The notes under the pieces: generated by a model
Told to the model about the DNA's origin: nothing
What the model saw: the letters and a program-made list of their open reading frames with translations, nothing else
Databases searched by the model: none
Position numbers and translations under genes: made by a program
NCBI RefSeq assembly: GCF_050717515.1
Contig: NZ_JBOITL010000042.1
Span: 62,001-126,000, forward strand
Direction of reading: 5' to 3'
From: Clostridium_AD sp050717515
GTDB taxonomy: Bacteria; Bacillota; Clostridia; Clostridiales; Clostridiaceae
Length of the DNA: 64,000 nt
Shown: positions 1 through 8,193 of the stretch, in pieces
How positions within the stretch are numbered: position 1 is the first letter of the stretch
How the letters are laid out: the number at the start of each line of letters is the position of its first letter

Positions 1-2
1 AG

Positions 3-161
3 TTAATTAAATTTGACTTAGGAGAGGACTTCAGTATCGAAACAGCTGTAGTAGTTGGAGAACTATACAGAAATGGAGCCGAATGGAAATTCACTGCATT
101 AGGTAGCGGATTCGAAGGTGGACTCGGAGCTTTATGTACTAACTTTGGAGTTAGTATCTAA
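3..161 (+). CDS. TerD-family protein, C-terminal part (5' end outside window)
   Basis: Open from the window edge to TAA at 159-161; 52 residues are visible. The segment GELYRNGAEWKFTALG matches the C-terminal strand of the complete TerD-like protein just downstream (GEVYRNNGEWKFTATG), so this is the end of a paralogue. TerD-family proteins are calcium-binding cytoplasmic proteins linked to tellurite and other stress resistance; the exact substrate or stress is unknown. The tandem arrangement points to a ter gene cluster extending to the left of the window. The N-terminal calcium sites cannot be checked. Confidence 0.8.
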   Translation, partial: LIKFDLGEDFSIETAVVVGELYRNGAEWKFTALGSGFEGGLGALCTNFGVSI

Positions 162-175
162 CATTTAATAATCAT

Positions 176-211
176 AAACTACTGTGTACCTTAAATATTA
201 CACAGTAGTTT
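176..211 (+). terminator. Hairpin terminator after the first TerD-like gene
   Basis: A perfect 13-bp stem (AAACTACTGTGTA, 176-188, pairing with 199-211) with a 10-nt loop lies 15 nt after the stop codon. The following tract TTTGGTTT is only moderately T-rich, so termination may be partial, allowing read-through into the next TerD gene. Confidence 0.6.
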
Positions 212-278
212 ATTTGGTTTATTAAAGGTAGCACCACAGAGGATGATTTGACCACATTTCACAAGGAGGAATATTAAT

Positions 279-845
279 ATGGGAGTTAATTTAATAAAAG
301 GGCAAAAGGTAGATTTAACAAAAGGTAACTCAGCATTAAAGGAATTAGTAATAGGTCTAGGCTGGGATGGTAGTAATGGTGGCGATACTATTGATTGTGA
401 TGCATCAGCTATAATGTTAGGTGGAAATGGAAAAATATCTAGTAGCAATAGTATAATATACTTTGGTAACAAGAAAAGTAAGTGTAAGAGTGTAATTCAC
501 CAAGGGGATAATCTTACTGGTGCAGGTGCAGGCGATGATGAACAAATAGTTATAGATTTGACAAAAGTACCAGAGGATATAGCAAAGATAGTTTTCGTTG
601 TTAATATCTATAATTGTGCATCTAAGAGACAACACTTTGGAATGATCAAAAATGCATATATTAGAATAATGGATAAATCAGCGAGCGGTGAGTTAGTTAA
701 ATTTAATCTCACTAATGATTACGATAATATGACATCTCTAATAATGGGTGAGGTTTATAGAAACAACGGCGAATGGAAGTTCACGGCAACAGGAGAAGGT
801 GCTACTGCAACTAGTATAACAGAATTATCAGCAAGATATAACTAA
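279..845 (+). CDS. TerD-family tellurium/stress resistance protein
   Basis: A 188-residue protein of normal TerD length. The family signature is present: an N-terminal strand with LTKGNSALKELVIGLGWD, then the acidic calcium-binding segment DCDASAIMLG (about 39-48) and a later GDDEQIVIDL. It ends in the same GEWKFTATG strand as the preceding partial gene. TerD proteins bind calcium and are thought to act on or near the membrane in ter complexes; a biochemical activity is not established. The start is set by the ribosome site AAGGAGG (about 262-268) before ATG. The closest paralogue is the truncated gene at the window edge, so the two are probably a tandem duplication. Confidence 0.88.
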   Translation: MGVNLIKGQKVDLTKGNSALKELVIGLGWDGSNGGDTIDCDASAIMLGGNGKISSSNSIIYFGNKKSKCKSVIHQGDNLTGAGAGDDEQIVIDLTKVPEDIAKIVFVVNIYNCASKRQHFGMIKNAYIRIMDKSASGELVKFNLTNDYDNMTSLIMGEVYRNNGEWKFTATGEGATATSITELSARYN

Positions 846-1240
846 CAATCAGGGGGACCTCACTGTATCTAATAGTAGGAGGGTTACCTCTGCATATCGG
901 TAGCAAGTGGGGCGATAGTATCCCATTAAGAGAACTATTAATTGGGAAATAGTAAATTAATTAGTTGAAATTTAGAGTGAGCATCAGTAGCTGCAGTAGT
1001 AGCTATTGGTGCTTATTTTGATGTAGTTAGCAAGGAGTTGATTTTCAGTAATCTCATAGCAGTATATTGATATTTAGCTTTAGTAAAACAACACAATAAC
1101 CGCAAATATGAGTAATTACGACATAATATTACAAAATAACCACAAACAAAAGATGCAAAAACCTCATTTAGATGTTAATATGTGAATGCAAAGAGAAAAC
1201 ATACTTTGTATATTTAAATTATGAAGGTGAGGTACAAAAG
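846..1240. other. 395-bp gene-free stretch with possible decayed coding fragments
   Basis: No intact gene is seen. Two short peptides look protein-like: 878-952 reads GGLPLHIGSKWGDSIPLREL then a stop, and 981-1070 reads ASVAAVVAIGAYFDVVSKEL and on to a stop. Neither has a start codon or a ribosome site. They may be debris of further ter-cluster genes, but I cannot assign a family. The last 100 bp presumably carries the promoter of the CAP-domain gene. Confidence 0.35.
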
Positions 1241-1984
1241 ATGAAGAAGACTTTAAGAGCATTAATATTGACTTTAGGTGTTTTAGCAACAACAGGAATA
1301 AGTTCAACAGTGTACGCCCAAGATTGTAATACAACTAATTATAAAATGGTTAACGCTCAAGATTCTAAAACTATTAATTGCACAGTTAAGGCAGGAGAGA
1401 GTTTGAAGGATATATGTGCTAAGTATGGTGTTGCAGTTCCGAAGGGTTTAGAGGCTAAACCACAGGTAACGACTCCTGCAAAGGCAACACCATCAAAAAC
1501 AACGACTGCAAAGGAAGCACCTAGTAAGGCAACACCGGCACCAGCACCAGTAAAGCCAGCTTCTACAAAGATACCAGCAGCAACAAATTTAACTGAGAAT
1601 AATAAATTAGAAAAAGAAGTAGTAACATTAGTTAATCAGGAAAGAGCAAAACAAGGACTAGCTCCCTTAAAGGAAAATGCGCAGCTTTCAAATGTAGCTA
1701 GATATAAGTCAGAGGATATGGTAGCTAATAACTATTTTTCTCATACATCACCAACTTATGGATCTCCTTTTGACATGATGAAAAAATTCGGAATAACATA
1801 TACGGCAGCTGGAGAGAACATTGCAATGGGTCAACAAACCGCAGCTTCAGTAATGAATGGTTGGATGAATTCTCCGGGACACAAAGCTAATATTTTAAGT
1901 GTGAATTTCACTGAAATAGGAGTTGGAGTAGCAAAAGATAAAAGTGGAACTATTTATTGGACTCAACAGTTTATAGGAAAATAA
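1241..1984 (+). CDS. Secreted CAP (SCP/YkwD-like) domain protein
   Basis: A 247-residue protein. Residues 1-26 form a Sec signal peptide (KK, then a hydrophobic core, cleavage after VYA). A short LysM-like stretch (VKAGESLKDICAKYGV) follows, then an Ala/Pro/Thr/Lys linker, then a C-terminal CAP domain (about 125-247) with LVNQERAKQGLAPL, SHTSPTYGSPFDMM, GENIAMG and WMNSPGHKANIL. CAP proteins of this type are secreted in spore formers and often found in spores; the activity is unknown. The ATG at 1241 is chosen because it gives the signal peptide and follows GAAGGTGAGG; an in-frame ATG at 1172 lacks a ribosome site. A monocistronic unit closed by a strong terminator. Confidence 0.88.
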   Translation: MKKTLRALILTLGVLATTGISSTVYAQDCNTTNYKMVNAQDSKTINCTVKAGESLKDICAKYGVAVPKGLEAKPQVTTPAKATPSKTTTAKEAPSKATPAPAPVKPASTKIPAATNLTENNKLEKEVVTLVNQERAKQGLAPLKENAQLSNVARYKSEDMVANNYFSHTSPTYGSPFDMMKKFGITYTAAGENIAMGQQTAASVMNGWMNSPGHKANILSVNFTEIGVGVAKDKSGTIYWTQQFIGK

Positions 1985-1998
1985 ATAATTAAATATAG

Positions 1999-2052
1999 AT
2001 CTGTGTTTCTAAATATTTTATTTTTTAAATATTTAGAAACACAGATTTTTTT
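1999..2052 (+). terminator. Strong intrinsic terminator after the CAP gene
   Basis: A perfect 20-bp inverted repeat (1999-2018 with 2027-2046) is followed by a run of T residues to 2052. It lies 14 nt past the stop codon. Confidence 0.9.
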
Positions 2053-2186
2053 ATGGAATAAAGGACTTTGAATAGGCTTATAATAAGAATTATACATAAG
2101 GAAAGTTGCCATTAAGTTCATAGATTTTTGTACGAAATTTATGGTACACTTAAAAATATAATATTAGAAAGGATAGTGAGGATGCA

Positions 2187-2648
2187 ATGAAAATAATGAG
2201 AAGAATTGAAAGACAAATGAATGACACGGAAGCTCTTGAACTTTTAAAGAAGGGCGAATATGGCATACTTTCTACTTGTGATGAGGATAACCAGCCTTAT
2301 GGAATACCACTAAGTTATGTGCTTATAGATAAAAAAATATATATTCATTGTGCAAGTGTTGGCACTAAACTAGATAATATCAGTGTAAATGATAAGGTGA
2401 GTTTCACAGTAGTTGGAAAAACTAAAGTTCTGCAAGACCAATTTAGTGCGGAATATGAAAGTGTGGTAGCTTTTGGACGCGCTATAAGGCTTGCGGAAGA
2501 GGAAAAATATGAACCACTAATGGAGTTTATAAGAAAATATAGTCCCGAATTTATAGAAGAGGGACAGTTATATATAGATAGAGCAAAGAAAAAAACTACA
2601 TTAATTAAAATAGAGATATATAGTTTTAGTGGAAAGCATAGAATATAA
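2187..2648 (+). CDS. Pyridoxamine 5'-phosphate oxidase-like (split-barrel flavin) protein, NimA-type
   Basis: A 153-residue split-barrel protein. The N-terminal RRIERQMNDTEALELLKKGEYG and the strand ILSTCDEDNQPYGIPLSYVL are typical of the Nim/PNPOx-like group, followed by KIYIHCASVGTKLDNI and VSFTVVG. Members bind FMN or F420-like flavins and some reduce nitroimidazoles; the substrate here is unknown. It is not the vitamin B6 enzyme PdxH, whose substrate motif is absent. ATG 2187 sits 5 nt after GAGG; a second ATG at 2196 is possible. No clear operon partner. Confidence 0.8.
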   Translation: MKIMRRIERQMNDTEALELLKKGEYGILSTCDEDNQPYGIPLSYVLIDKKIYIHCASVGTKLDNISVNDKVSFTVVGKTKVLQDQFSAEYESVVAFGRAIRLAEEEKYEPLMEFIRKYSPEFIEEGQLYIDRAKKKTTLIKIEIYSFSGKHRI

Positions 2649-2738
2649 ATATATTAAACTGGAAACTAATTGGAGTAACTATTAAAGTAGGTTATTACAG
2701 TAGTTAAAGGGTTATAATAAGTTAGAGAGTGTGATAGA

Positions 2739-3581
2739 ATGAAATTTTTAAGAAACATAGAAAATGGAGCCATAAATATTAAAAGAATGGGAATCATTAA
2801 AGGGTTTCTTGTAGTACTTCTATCAATTTTGTTGGAGGTGTTAGGACAAGTACCTGTAGAAATTAAAAATTTATTTTCTGGCAGATTTGAAAAAGTATTG
2901 CCATATGTAATTTTTGCTTTTGGGGTGCTTTTTAAATATTATGTTGTTATCATTTTACTAAAGTGCCTTAGTGACTCAAGGAATGAGCAAAAACTTAAAT
3001 ATCACTTAAATCCAATGAGTTTTCTTTTTACGGCCCTCATGATTATAGCATTTCGTCTTGTATTTGATAACAGTTTAACCTTGTGGGTTAGTAGAATATC
3101 CATGCCAGATTTTACAAATGGAGCCTTCGATGAACTTACCGTTTCACCAATTATATTAATACTTAGTGCTGCGGTGGTTGCACCTATATACGAAGAAATA
3201 ATTTTTAGAGGTATACTATTAAAAGGAATGGCTAAAAAAATAAATCCAACTATAGCCCTTGTGGTATCTGCAGTATTTTTTGCAGTAGTTCATTTAAACG
3301 TTCCTCAAGGCATAAATGCATTTTTTTTAGGCCTAGTTATCGGATTTATATATTTAACAACGGAGTCAATTTATTTAAGCATATTTGCACATTTCATAAA
3401 TAATTTACTGGCTCTTTCAGTTTCCTCTAGGTTTGCATTAATAGGAGGGAACCATGCTTTGGGAGTTCATGGAATGCTTTTTGCTTTAGGTGTTATACTT
3501 TTAGTCATAGCTTGTATAGGGTATGAGCAAAATAAAATTAGAAATGTACCAGACATATATAATAAATTTATAGAAATATAA
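2739..3581 (+). CDS. CPBP-family intramembrane metalloprotease
   Basis: A 280-residue polytopic membrane protein with roughly seven to eight hydrophobic segments. The CPBP (CAAX protease/bacteriocin-processing) motifs are present: APIYEEIIFRG (EExxxR, about 150-160), then FFAVVH and FAHFINN, which supply the glutamates and histidines of the metal site. Homologues are membrane proteases, some acting in bacteriocin immunity or protein processing; the substrate is unknown here. The ribosome site (GAGAGTG) is weak. A monocistronic unit, with a terminator downstream. Confidence 0.85.
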   Translation: MKFLRNIENGAINIKRMGIIKGFLVVLLSILLEVLGQVPVEIKNLFSGRFEKVLPYVIFAFGVLFKYYVVIILLKCLSDSRNEQKLKYHLNPMSFLFTALMIIAFRLVFDNSLTLWVSRISMPDFTNGAFDELTVSPIILILSAAVVAPIYEEIIFRGILLKGMAKKINPTIALVVSAVFFAVVHLNVPQGINAFFLGLVIGFIYLTTESIYLSIFAHFINNLLALSVSSRFALIGGNHALGVHGMLFALGVILLVIACIGYEQNKIRNVPDIYNKFIEI

Positions 3582-3619
3582 GTTGATTTAAATAAAAAAA
3601 TAATTAGATGTCAAAGCCT

Positions 3620-3667
3620 ATCTCCAACCTAGGATAATTAATATTGTCATAGGTTGGAGATTTTTTT
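3620..3667 (+). terminator. Intrinsic terminator after the CPBP protease
   Basis: The 11-bp stem ATCTCCAACCT/AGGTTGGAGAT with a 20-nt loop is followed by seven T residues. Confidence 0.88.
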
Positions 3668-3804
3668 GTATTAAAGAAAACTATAAATTTAAATACTTCT
3701 ATTGTAAAATGAAATACAAAAAAACACTTTAGATACTATAAATCATATTTTTAATGATATAATGAATGTGAAAATTATGTAAAAAAATATAAGTAGGTGT
3801 TTTT

Positions 3805-4995
3805 TTGAAGAAAAAGTGTAAGCTCATAAATTTAGTGTTTTTAGTTGTTTCGGTAATGTTATTTGTAGGATGTGGGAAAATCAAAGATAATAGTGAAAAA
3901 AACGTAAGCATGTATATGTGGGGAGGTAGCGAATCTATAAATAATTATATGGATAAGTGGGTAGCTCCTAAATTAAAGGAAAAGGGCATAAAATTAAATA
4001 GAGTACCAGTAACAGATATAAAGGATACAATAAATAAATTAATTACTGAAAAACAAGTAGGTAAAGATGATGGAAGTGTAGATATACTTTGGTTAAATGG
4101 TGAAAATTTTAGACTATCAAAGGATAGTAAAATTTTAGCAGAACCTTTTGTAGATACATTACCAAGCTATAATAAGTATGTTGCAGTGGATTCTCCAGAA
4201 GTGAAATATGATTTTGGGGAAGAAACTAATGGCCTTGAAGCACCTTGGGGGAAAGTTCAATTTGTTTTCATATATGACTCTGAAAAAGTAAAGAATCCTC
4301 CTAAATCCTTTAAACAGCTAAAAACATGGATGAAAAATAATCCAGGTAAATTTTCTTATCCAGCTTCAGAGGATTTTACTGGGAGTGCTTTTTTAAGACA
4401 AGGATTATTTGAACTAAATGGTGGTTATGAAAAATTCATGATAGATTTTAATGAAAAAGCCATGGAGGGTGCATCAAAGCCACTATGGAATTATCTTAAT
4501 GAAATAAAGCCTTATCTATGGCAGCAAGGCAAGACTTATCCAGAAAACCTTGCGAAATTGGATAAGCTTTATTCTAATGGAGAAGTATGGATGACAATGG
4601 GCTATGATGAAGCAAGAGCTGAAAGTGAGATAAAAAAAGGAACCTTTCCTAAATCTACAAAGACCTTTGTATTAGATGGGGGGACACTTGCTAATACTCA
4701 TTTTTTAACTATTCCATTCAACTCATACCATAAAAATTCGGCAAAACAAGTAATAGATTTTTTATTATCTCCAGAGGCGCAAATAGCAAAATTTGACCCC
4801 AATAATTGGGGAGATGGACTGTCAATAGATATTAATAAGTTATCACCAGAGGATGTTAAAAAGGTAAATGCAATAGATAGAGGTAAATCAACTTTAGGGT
4901 TAAAAGAACTTCAAAGCCATAGAATCCCTGAGATAAAAGCTGATTACGTAAAATTTATTGAAAAGGGATGGAATAATAATGTGGCAAAAAAGTAG
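3805..4995 (+). CDS. ABC transporter substrate-binding lipoprotein, YnjB-like
   Basis: A 396-residue extracytoplasmic binding protein. A lipoprotein signal peptide ends at the lipobox LFVGC with Cys23. Features of the YnjB group (COG4134) are present: WGGSESINNYMDKWVAPKL, GSVDILWLNGENF, APWGKVQFVFIYDSEKV and a C-terminal NNWGDGLSID. It would capture a solute for the two permeases and ATPase downstream; the ligand is unknown, although the fold resembles spermidine/thiamine/iron binding proteins. Start is TTG at 3805, spaced after AAGTAGGTG. First gene of a four-gene operon; its end overlaps the next gene by 17 bp, which indicates translational coupling. Confidence 0.85.
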   Translation: MKKKCKLINLVFLVVSVMLFVGCGKIKDNSEKNVSMYMWGGSESINNYMDKWVAPKLKEKGIKLNRVPVTDIKDTINKLITEKQVGKDDGSVDILWLNGENFRLSKDSKILAEPFVDTLPSYNKYVAVDSPEVKYDFGEETNGLEAPWGKVQFVFIYDSEKVKNPPKSFKQLKTWMKNNPGKFSYPASEDFTGSAFLRQGLFELNGGYEKFMIDFNEKAMEGASKPLWNYLNEIKPYLWQQGKTYPENLAKLDKLYSNGEVWMTMGYDEARAESEIKKGTFPKSTKTFVLDGGTLANTHFLTIPFNSYHKNSAKQVIDFLLSPEAQIAKFDPNNWGDGLSIDINKLSPEDVKKVNAIDRGKSTLGLKELQSHRIPEIKADYVKFIEKGWNNNVAKK

Positions 4996-5854
4996 ACCTT
5001 ATATATTAATTTTACCTTCATTAATAATTATAGGGACACTATTTATTGGAGGATTAACACTAGGACTACTACAGAGTCTGGGACTCATGGATGTTGGAGG
5101 AAATTCATACTTTACTATAAATGCATATAAACAACTTATCTTGTCAAAAGATTTTACGGATTCTTTAGCTTTAACTTTAAAGGTGGCAGTTGTTTCAAGT
5201 ATTCTGTCTGGAATTTTAGCAATAATAATAATTAGATTATTATTTATATTAGGGGAAAATAAAAAAACTGCTATTTTCAGAAAAATTTTTCAAGTTCCTA
5301 TGTTGGTACCCCATGTAACTGCGGCATACTTAATAATGATTTTGTTTATGAATAGTGGTTGGTTATCTAGCATAACCTATTCGTTGGGGATAACTAAAAG
5401 CATGGATGCATTCCCTAGTGTAGTTAATAATTCCAATAGTTTAGGAATTATTTTAACATATATATGGAAAGAAACACCGTTTATAATGCTTATGATTTTC
5501 CCTATAATTAGTAGAACTAAAGACTCTTGGTTAGAAATAGCACAGGTTTTTGGAGCTAGGAGGCAGGAGTTTTTTAAAGAGGTAATATTACCTTTAATTA
5601 TACCAACCTGGCTATCCTCGGTGCTGATAGTATTTGCTTTTACATTTTCAGACTTTGAGGTACCCTATTTATTAGGTATAACCTATCCAAAGTTTATTTC
5701 TGTATATGCTTATAACATGTACTATAATGGACAACTTTCAGATAGACCTTTGGCTCTAGCTGCAAACTTTATTTTAGCCATTATTACAGCCATGCTAGGG
5801 CTTATAGCATATAAATTAGCCAAACAAGGAGATACTAAGGAAGCGAGATGGTGA
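4979..5854 (+). CDS. ABC transporter permease (first permease of the YnjBCD-like importer)
   Basis: A 291-residue inner-membrane permease with about six transmembrane helices. The BPD-type EAA loop is visible as EIAQVFGARRQEFFKEVILPLIIPTW, the contact for the ATPase. ATG 4979 is chosen because AAAAGGGATGG lies about 8-10 nt upstream and the start falls inside the end of the binding-protein gene; an in-frame TTG at 4958 is the alternative. In E. coli the equivalent YnjC is one fused double-length permease; here it is split into two genes. Confidence 0.85.
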   Translation: MWQKSRPYILILPSLIIIGTLFIGGLTLGLLQSLGLMDVGGNSYFTINAYKQLILSKDFTDSLALTLKVAVVSSILSGILAIIIIRLLFILGENKKTAIFRKIFQVPMLVPHVTAAYLIMILFMNSGWLSSITYSLGITKSMDAFPSVVNNSNSLGIILTYIWKETPFIMLMIFPIISRTKDSWLEIAQVFGARRQEFFKEVILPLIIPTWLSSVLIVFAFTFSDFEVPYLLGITYPKFISVYAYNMYYNGQLSDRPLALAANFILAIITAMLGLIAYKLAKQGDTKEARW

Positions 5855-5861
5855 AATAGCA

Positions 5862-6671
5862 ATGAAAAAGCAGAATAAGGGTAAATACTACGTTACAATA
5901 GGGATTCTACTGCTAGTTTTTTTATTGCCGTTTATACCTTTGGTTATAAATAGTTTTGCTTATGATTTCAGATGGCCAAGAGTCATTCCAAGTAACACCA
6001 CGTGGAGGGCCTTTAAATATGTCTTTTACGAAAATCCAAATACGTATGAGGCGATTTTTAATACTTTAATTATTGCTGCCTCTGTAGTTGTCATCGATGT
6101 TATAATAGCTGTTCCGGCAGCCTTTTCATTAGTGAGATATGAATTTAAAGGGAAATTTATAATAAAAGTGGTTTTATTTGCACCTATTATTATTCCAGCT
6201 TTTACTGCAATTATGGGAATGTATGTAGTTTTTATAAAACTTGGTTTAACAGAATCTATATATGGAGTTATTTTAGCTCATATTTTACCTACGCTACCTT
6301 ACATGATAAAGGCTTTAATGGTAAGTTATGAAACTATAGATACAGCTTTAGAGGATCAGGCGGCAGTGCTAGGGGCTGGACCAATTTCTAGATTTATTTA
6401 TATAAGTCTTCCACATATACTTCCGGGTATGGTTGCAGGGTCTAGTCTATGTTTTTTAATTTCTATAAGTCAGTATTTTTTAACCTTTTTAGTTGGTGGG
6501 GGAAAGGTTATTACTATATCTATATTAATGTTTCCTTTTATAAGTGGAGGAGACAATGCAATTGGTTCAGTATATGGGGTATTATTTTCTTCACTGGCAA
6601 TAATAAATTTAGTTTTAATAGACTTCTTGCTTAAAAGATATTATAAAAAGAAATATTTTAAAATTATTTAG
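5862..6671 (+). CDS. ABC transporter permease (second permease of the YnjBCD-like importer)
   Basis: A 269-residue permease with about six membrane helices and an EAA-type loop (TALEDQAAVLGAGPISRFIYISLPHILPGM, key residues Glu, Gly and Pro) that should dock on the ATPase. It begins 7 nt after the previous stop and is followed 10 nt later by the ATPase gene, so it belongs to the same transcript. Together with the preceding permease it would form the heterodimeric channel. Substrate unknown. Confidence 0.85.
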   Translation: MKKQNKGKYYVTIGILLLVFLLPFIPLVINSFAYDFRWPRVIPSNTTWRAFKYVFYENPNTYEAIFNTLIIAASVVVIDVIIAVPAAFSLVRYEFKGKFIIKVVLFAPIIIPAFTAIMGMYVVFIKLGLTESIYGVILAHILPTLPYMIKALMVSYETIDTALEDQAAVLGAGPISRFIYISLPHILPGMVAGSSLCFLISISQYFLTFLVGGGKVITISILMFPFISGGDNAIGSVYGVLFSSLAIINLVLIDFLLKRYYKKKYFKII

Positions 6672-6681
6672 GAGTGATTTT

Positions 6682-7347
6682 ATGGCGAAGCTGGAGCTTA
6701 AAAATATATATAAGCACTATGAGTCAGGAGCTGACTCATTTTTGCTGGCTGATATAAATGTAACTATAGAGGATGGAGAATTTATATCCATTTTGGGTCC
6801 TTCTGGCTGCGGTAAGTCCACCATATTGCGTATTATTACAGGAATTATAAAGCCAGATAGGGGCAATCTATTTGTAGAAAACACAAATATTACAGAAATG
6901 CCTATTGAGAAAAGAAATTTTGCATTGGTAGCTCAACAGCCTTTGATATTTCCAAATATGAATGTTATAGATAATGTAGCTTTTGGGTTAAAAATGAAGG
7001 GAGTTAGTAAAGGTGAAAGATTAGACAAAGCGGCTACAATACTTAGTAACCTTGGTTTAAATGGACTAGAAAAAAGATTTTCCTCTCAGCTAAGTGGAGG
7101 AGAAAAGCAAAGGGTAGCAATAGCAAGAGCATTGATTATAAAACCGAAAGTGCTTTTAATGGATGAGCCTTTTAGCGCATTGCATGAAGAATTAAGAGTA
7201 GATATGAGGGAACTATTATATAAAATACATAAGGAAAATAGAGTTACAACTATTTTTGTTACTCATTTTAAAGAAGAAGCAAATTTTCTTTCTGATAAAA
7301 TTCTTATTATGTCAAAAGGGAAAATAGATACGATGAAAATTTTATGA
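6682..7347 (+). CDS. ABC transporter ATP-binding protein, YnjD-like
   Basis: A 221-residue nucleotide-binding subunit with all catalytic motifs: Walker A GPSGCGKST (about 39-47), Q-loop VAQQPL, signature LSGGEKQRVAIARAL, Walker B VLLMDEPFSAL and the switch histidine in VTHFKEEA. It stops soon after the H-loop and lacks the C-terminal TOBE regulatory domain common in spermidine/sugar ATPases, as does YnjD of E. coli. RBS AGGAG precedes ATG. Last gene of the importer operon, closed by a hairpin. Confidence 0.88.
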   Translation: MAKLELKNIYKHYESGADSFLLADINVTIEDGEFISILGPSGCGKSTILRIITGIIKPDRGNLFVENTNITEMPIEKRNFALVAQQPLIFPNMNVIDNVAFGLKMKGVSKGERLDKAATILSNLGLNGLEKRFSSQLSGGEKQRVAIARALIIKPKVLLMDEPFSALHEELRVDMRELLYKIHKENRVTTIFVTHFKEEANFLSDKILIMSKGKIDTMKIL

Positions 7348-7356
7348 ATACATAGG

Positions 7357-7390
7357 AACCCTCTAAGGGAATAATACCTTAGAGGGGTTT
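7357..7390. terminator. Hairpin between the ABC operon and the convergent CotF-like genes
   Basis: The stem AACCCTCTAAGG/CCTTAGAGGGGTT (one bulged G) is followed by TTTAAAATTT. It lies between converging genes and could serve both strands. Confidence 0.7.
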
Positions 7391-7413
7391 AAAATTTATA
7401 GTGGTTTATTACA

Positions 7414-7686
7414 TTATTTTAATTCATTCATCATTTGTGTAGCTTCAGTTTTTAATTGTTGAACCTCATTATCTGGAGCATCTTTTGTAGGATACCATCC
7501 CTTTTGTTTCATAGCATCAAATATCTTATATTGAATAGTTTGATTGTTTTTAAAGTTATCTATTAGTGTATTTCTTAAATTTTGGCAAGAAGACTCAGTT
7601 ATTCCTGTACTGTAAGCAGAAATAACTTGTTTTTCTGTAGCAAGTAAATCTTGCATTAAGTCTTTTTCACTCATACTTGTATTCAT
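7414..7686 (-). CDS. CotF-family spore coat protein
   Basis: A 90-residue helical protein with the CotF pattern: KDLMQDLLATEKQVISAYSTG, then an internal stretch of paired helices and KGWYPTKDAP near the end. CotF-like proteins are ferritin-like small coat proteins of the spore. ATG 7686 is used because GGAGGG lies 7 nt upstream; an in-frame ATG at 7701 overlaps the ribosome site itself. It lies 24 nt downstream of a second short gene of the same type and is probably co-transcribed in the mother cell. Confidence 0.8.
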   Translation of the reverse strand: MNTSMSEKDLMQDLLATEKQVISAYSTGITESSCQNLRNTLIDNFKNNQTIQYKIFDAMKQKGWYPTKDAPDNEVQQLKTEATQMMNELK

Positions 7687-7710
7687 ACTATATCCCTCCA
7701 TTTATATATA

Positions 7711-7920
7711 TTATTGATGAGAATCAAGGTAAGTTTTTAATGTGTTGAAGTTTTGTTTGTGTGTTTGGCTAGCTTCAGTGCAAAGGTTCTTTAAATTTTG
7801 ATCGGTGCATTGCGTTCCATATTCATTAAACTTCTTGTTTAGCAATGACTCGTATCCTAATTGATCTTTAATAACTTTTAGGTTGTTGCTTTCTAATTGT
7901 TTATCTGTAGCATTCATCAT
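7711..7920 (-). CDS. Small CotF-like spore coat protein
   Basis: A 69-residue, mostly helical, Gln/Asn/Lys-rich protein: ATDKQLESNNLKVIKDQLGY, LNKKFNEYGTQC, ASQTHKQNFNTLKTYLDSHQ. The pattern of two amphipathic helices and a terminal His-x-Gln resembles short CotF/ferritin-like coat proteins found next to cotF in Clostridium. ATG 7920 follows GGAGGT by 7 nt, and a second ATG directly follows. Assigned by context and weak similarity, so the family call is less sure than for the neighbour. Confidence 0.6.
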   Translation of the reverse strand: MMNATDKQLESNNLKVIKDQLGYESLLNKKFNEYGTQCTDQNLKNLCTEASQTHKQNFNTLKTYLDSHQ

Positions 7921-8051
7921 ATTTGTTACCTCCAATTTTTTTATTAAAACAACTACAACGATATTGTCTGCTATTTATAATAAAATATAAGTGGTAATTT
8001 AATGTAATATCAATATATAATTTGATTATTATCTATAAGTGGTTATTAAAG

Positions 8052-8090
8052 ATCTAATACAAAAAATTAATACAATTTTTTGTATTAGAT
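8052..8090. promoter_or_regulatory. 17-bp perfect inverted repeat in a divergent promoter region
   Basis: ATCTAATACAAAAAATT (8052-8068) and its exact complement (8074-8090) flank a 5-nt spacer. It sits between divergent genes (CotF-like on the minus strand, glycosyltransferase on the plus strand), so a terminator role is unlikely for either. A DNA operator or a leader hairpin is possible. Confidence 0.45.
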
Positions 8091-8193
8091 AGTGTAAATT
8101 TAAGAAAAGTTTAAGGTGATATTAACCAATTATTAATAATAATAGTGTACAATAAATGTATAAACAAGGTTAAACTAGATGGGAGTGACAATT

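Noticed and set aside
846..1240. c-di-GMP riboswitch before the CAP-domain gene
   Set aside because: The conserved GEMM core bases are absent.
1441..1580. Ala/Pro/Lys/Thr-rich repeat in the CAP protein considered as a direct repeat element
   Set aside because: It is a low-complexity protein linker between a signal/LysM-like part and the CAP domain.
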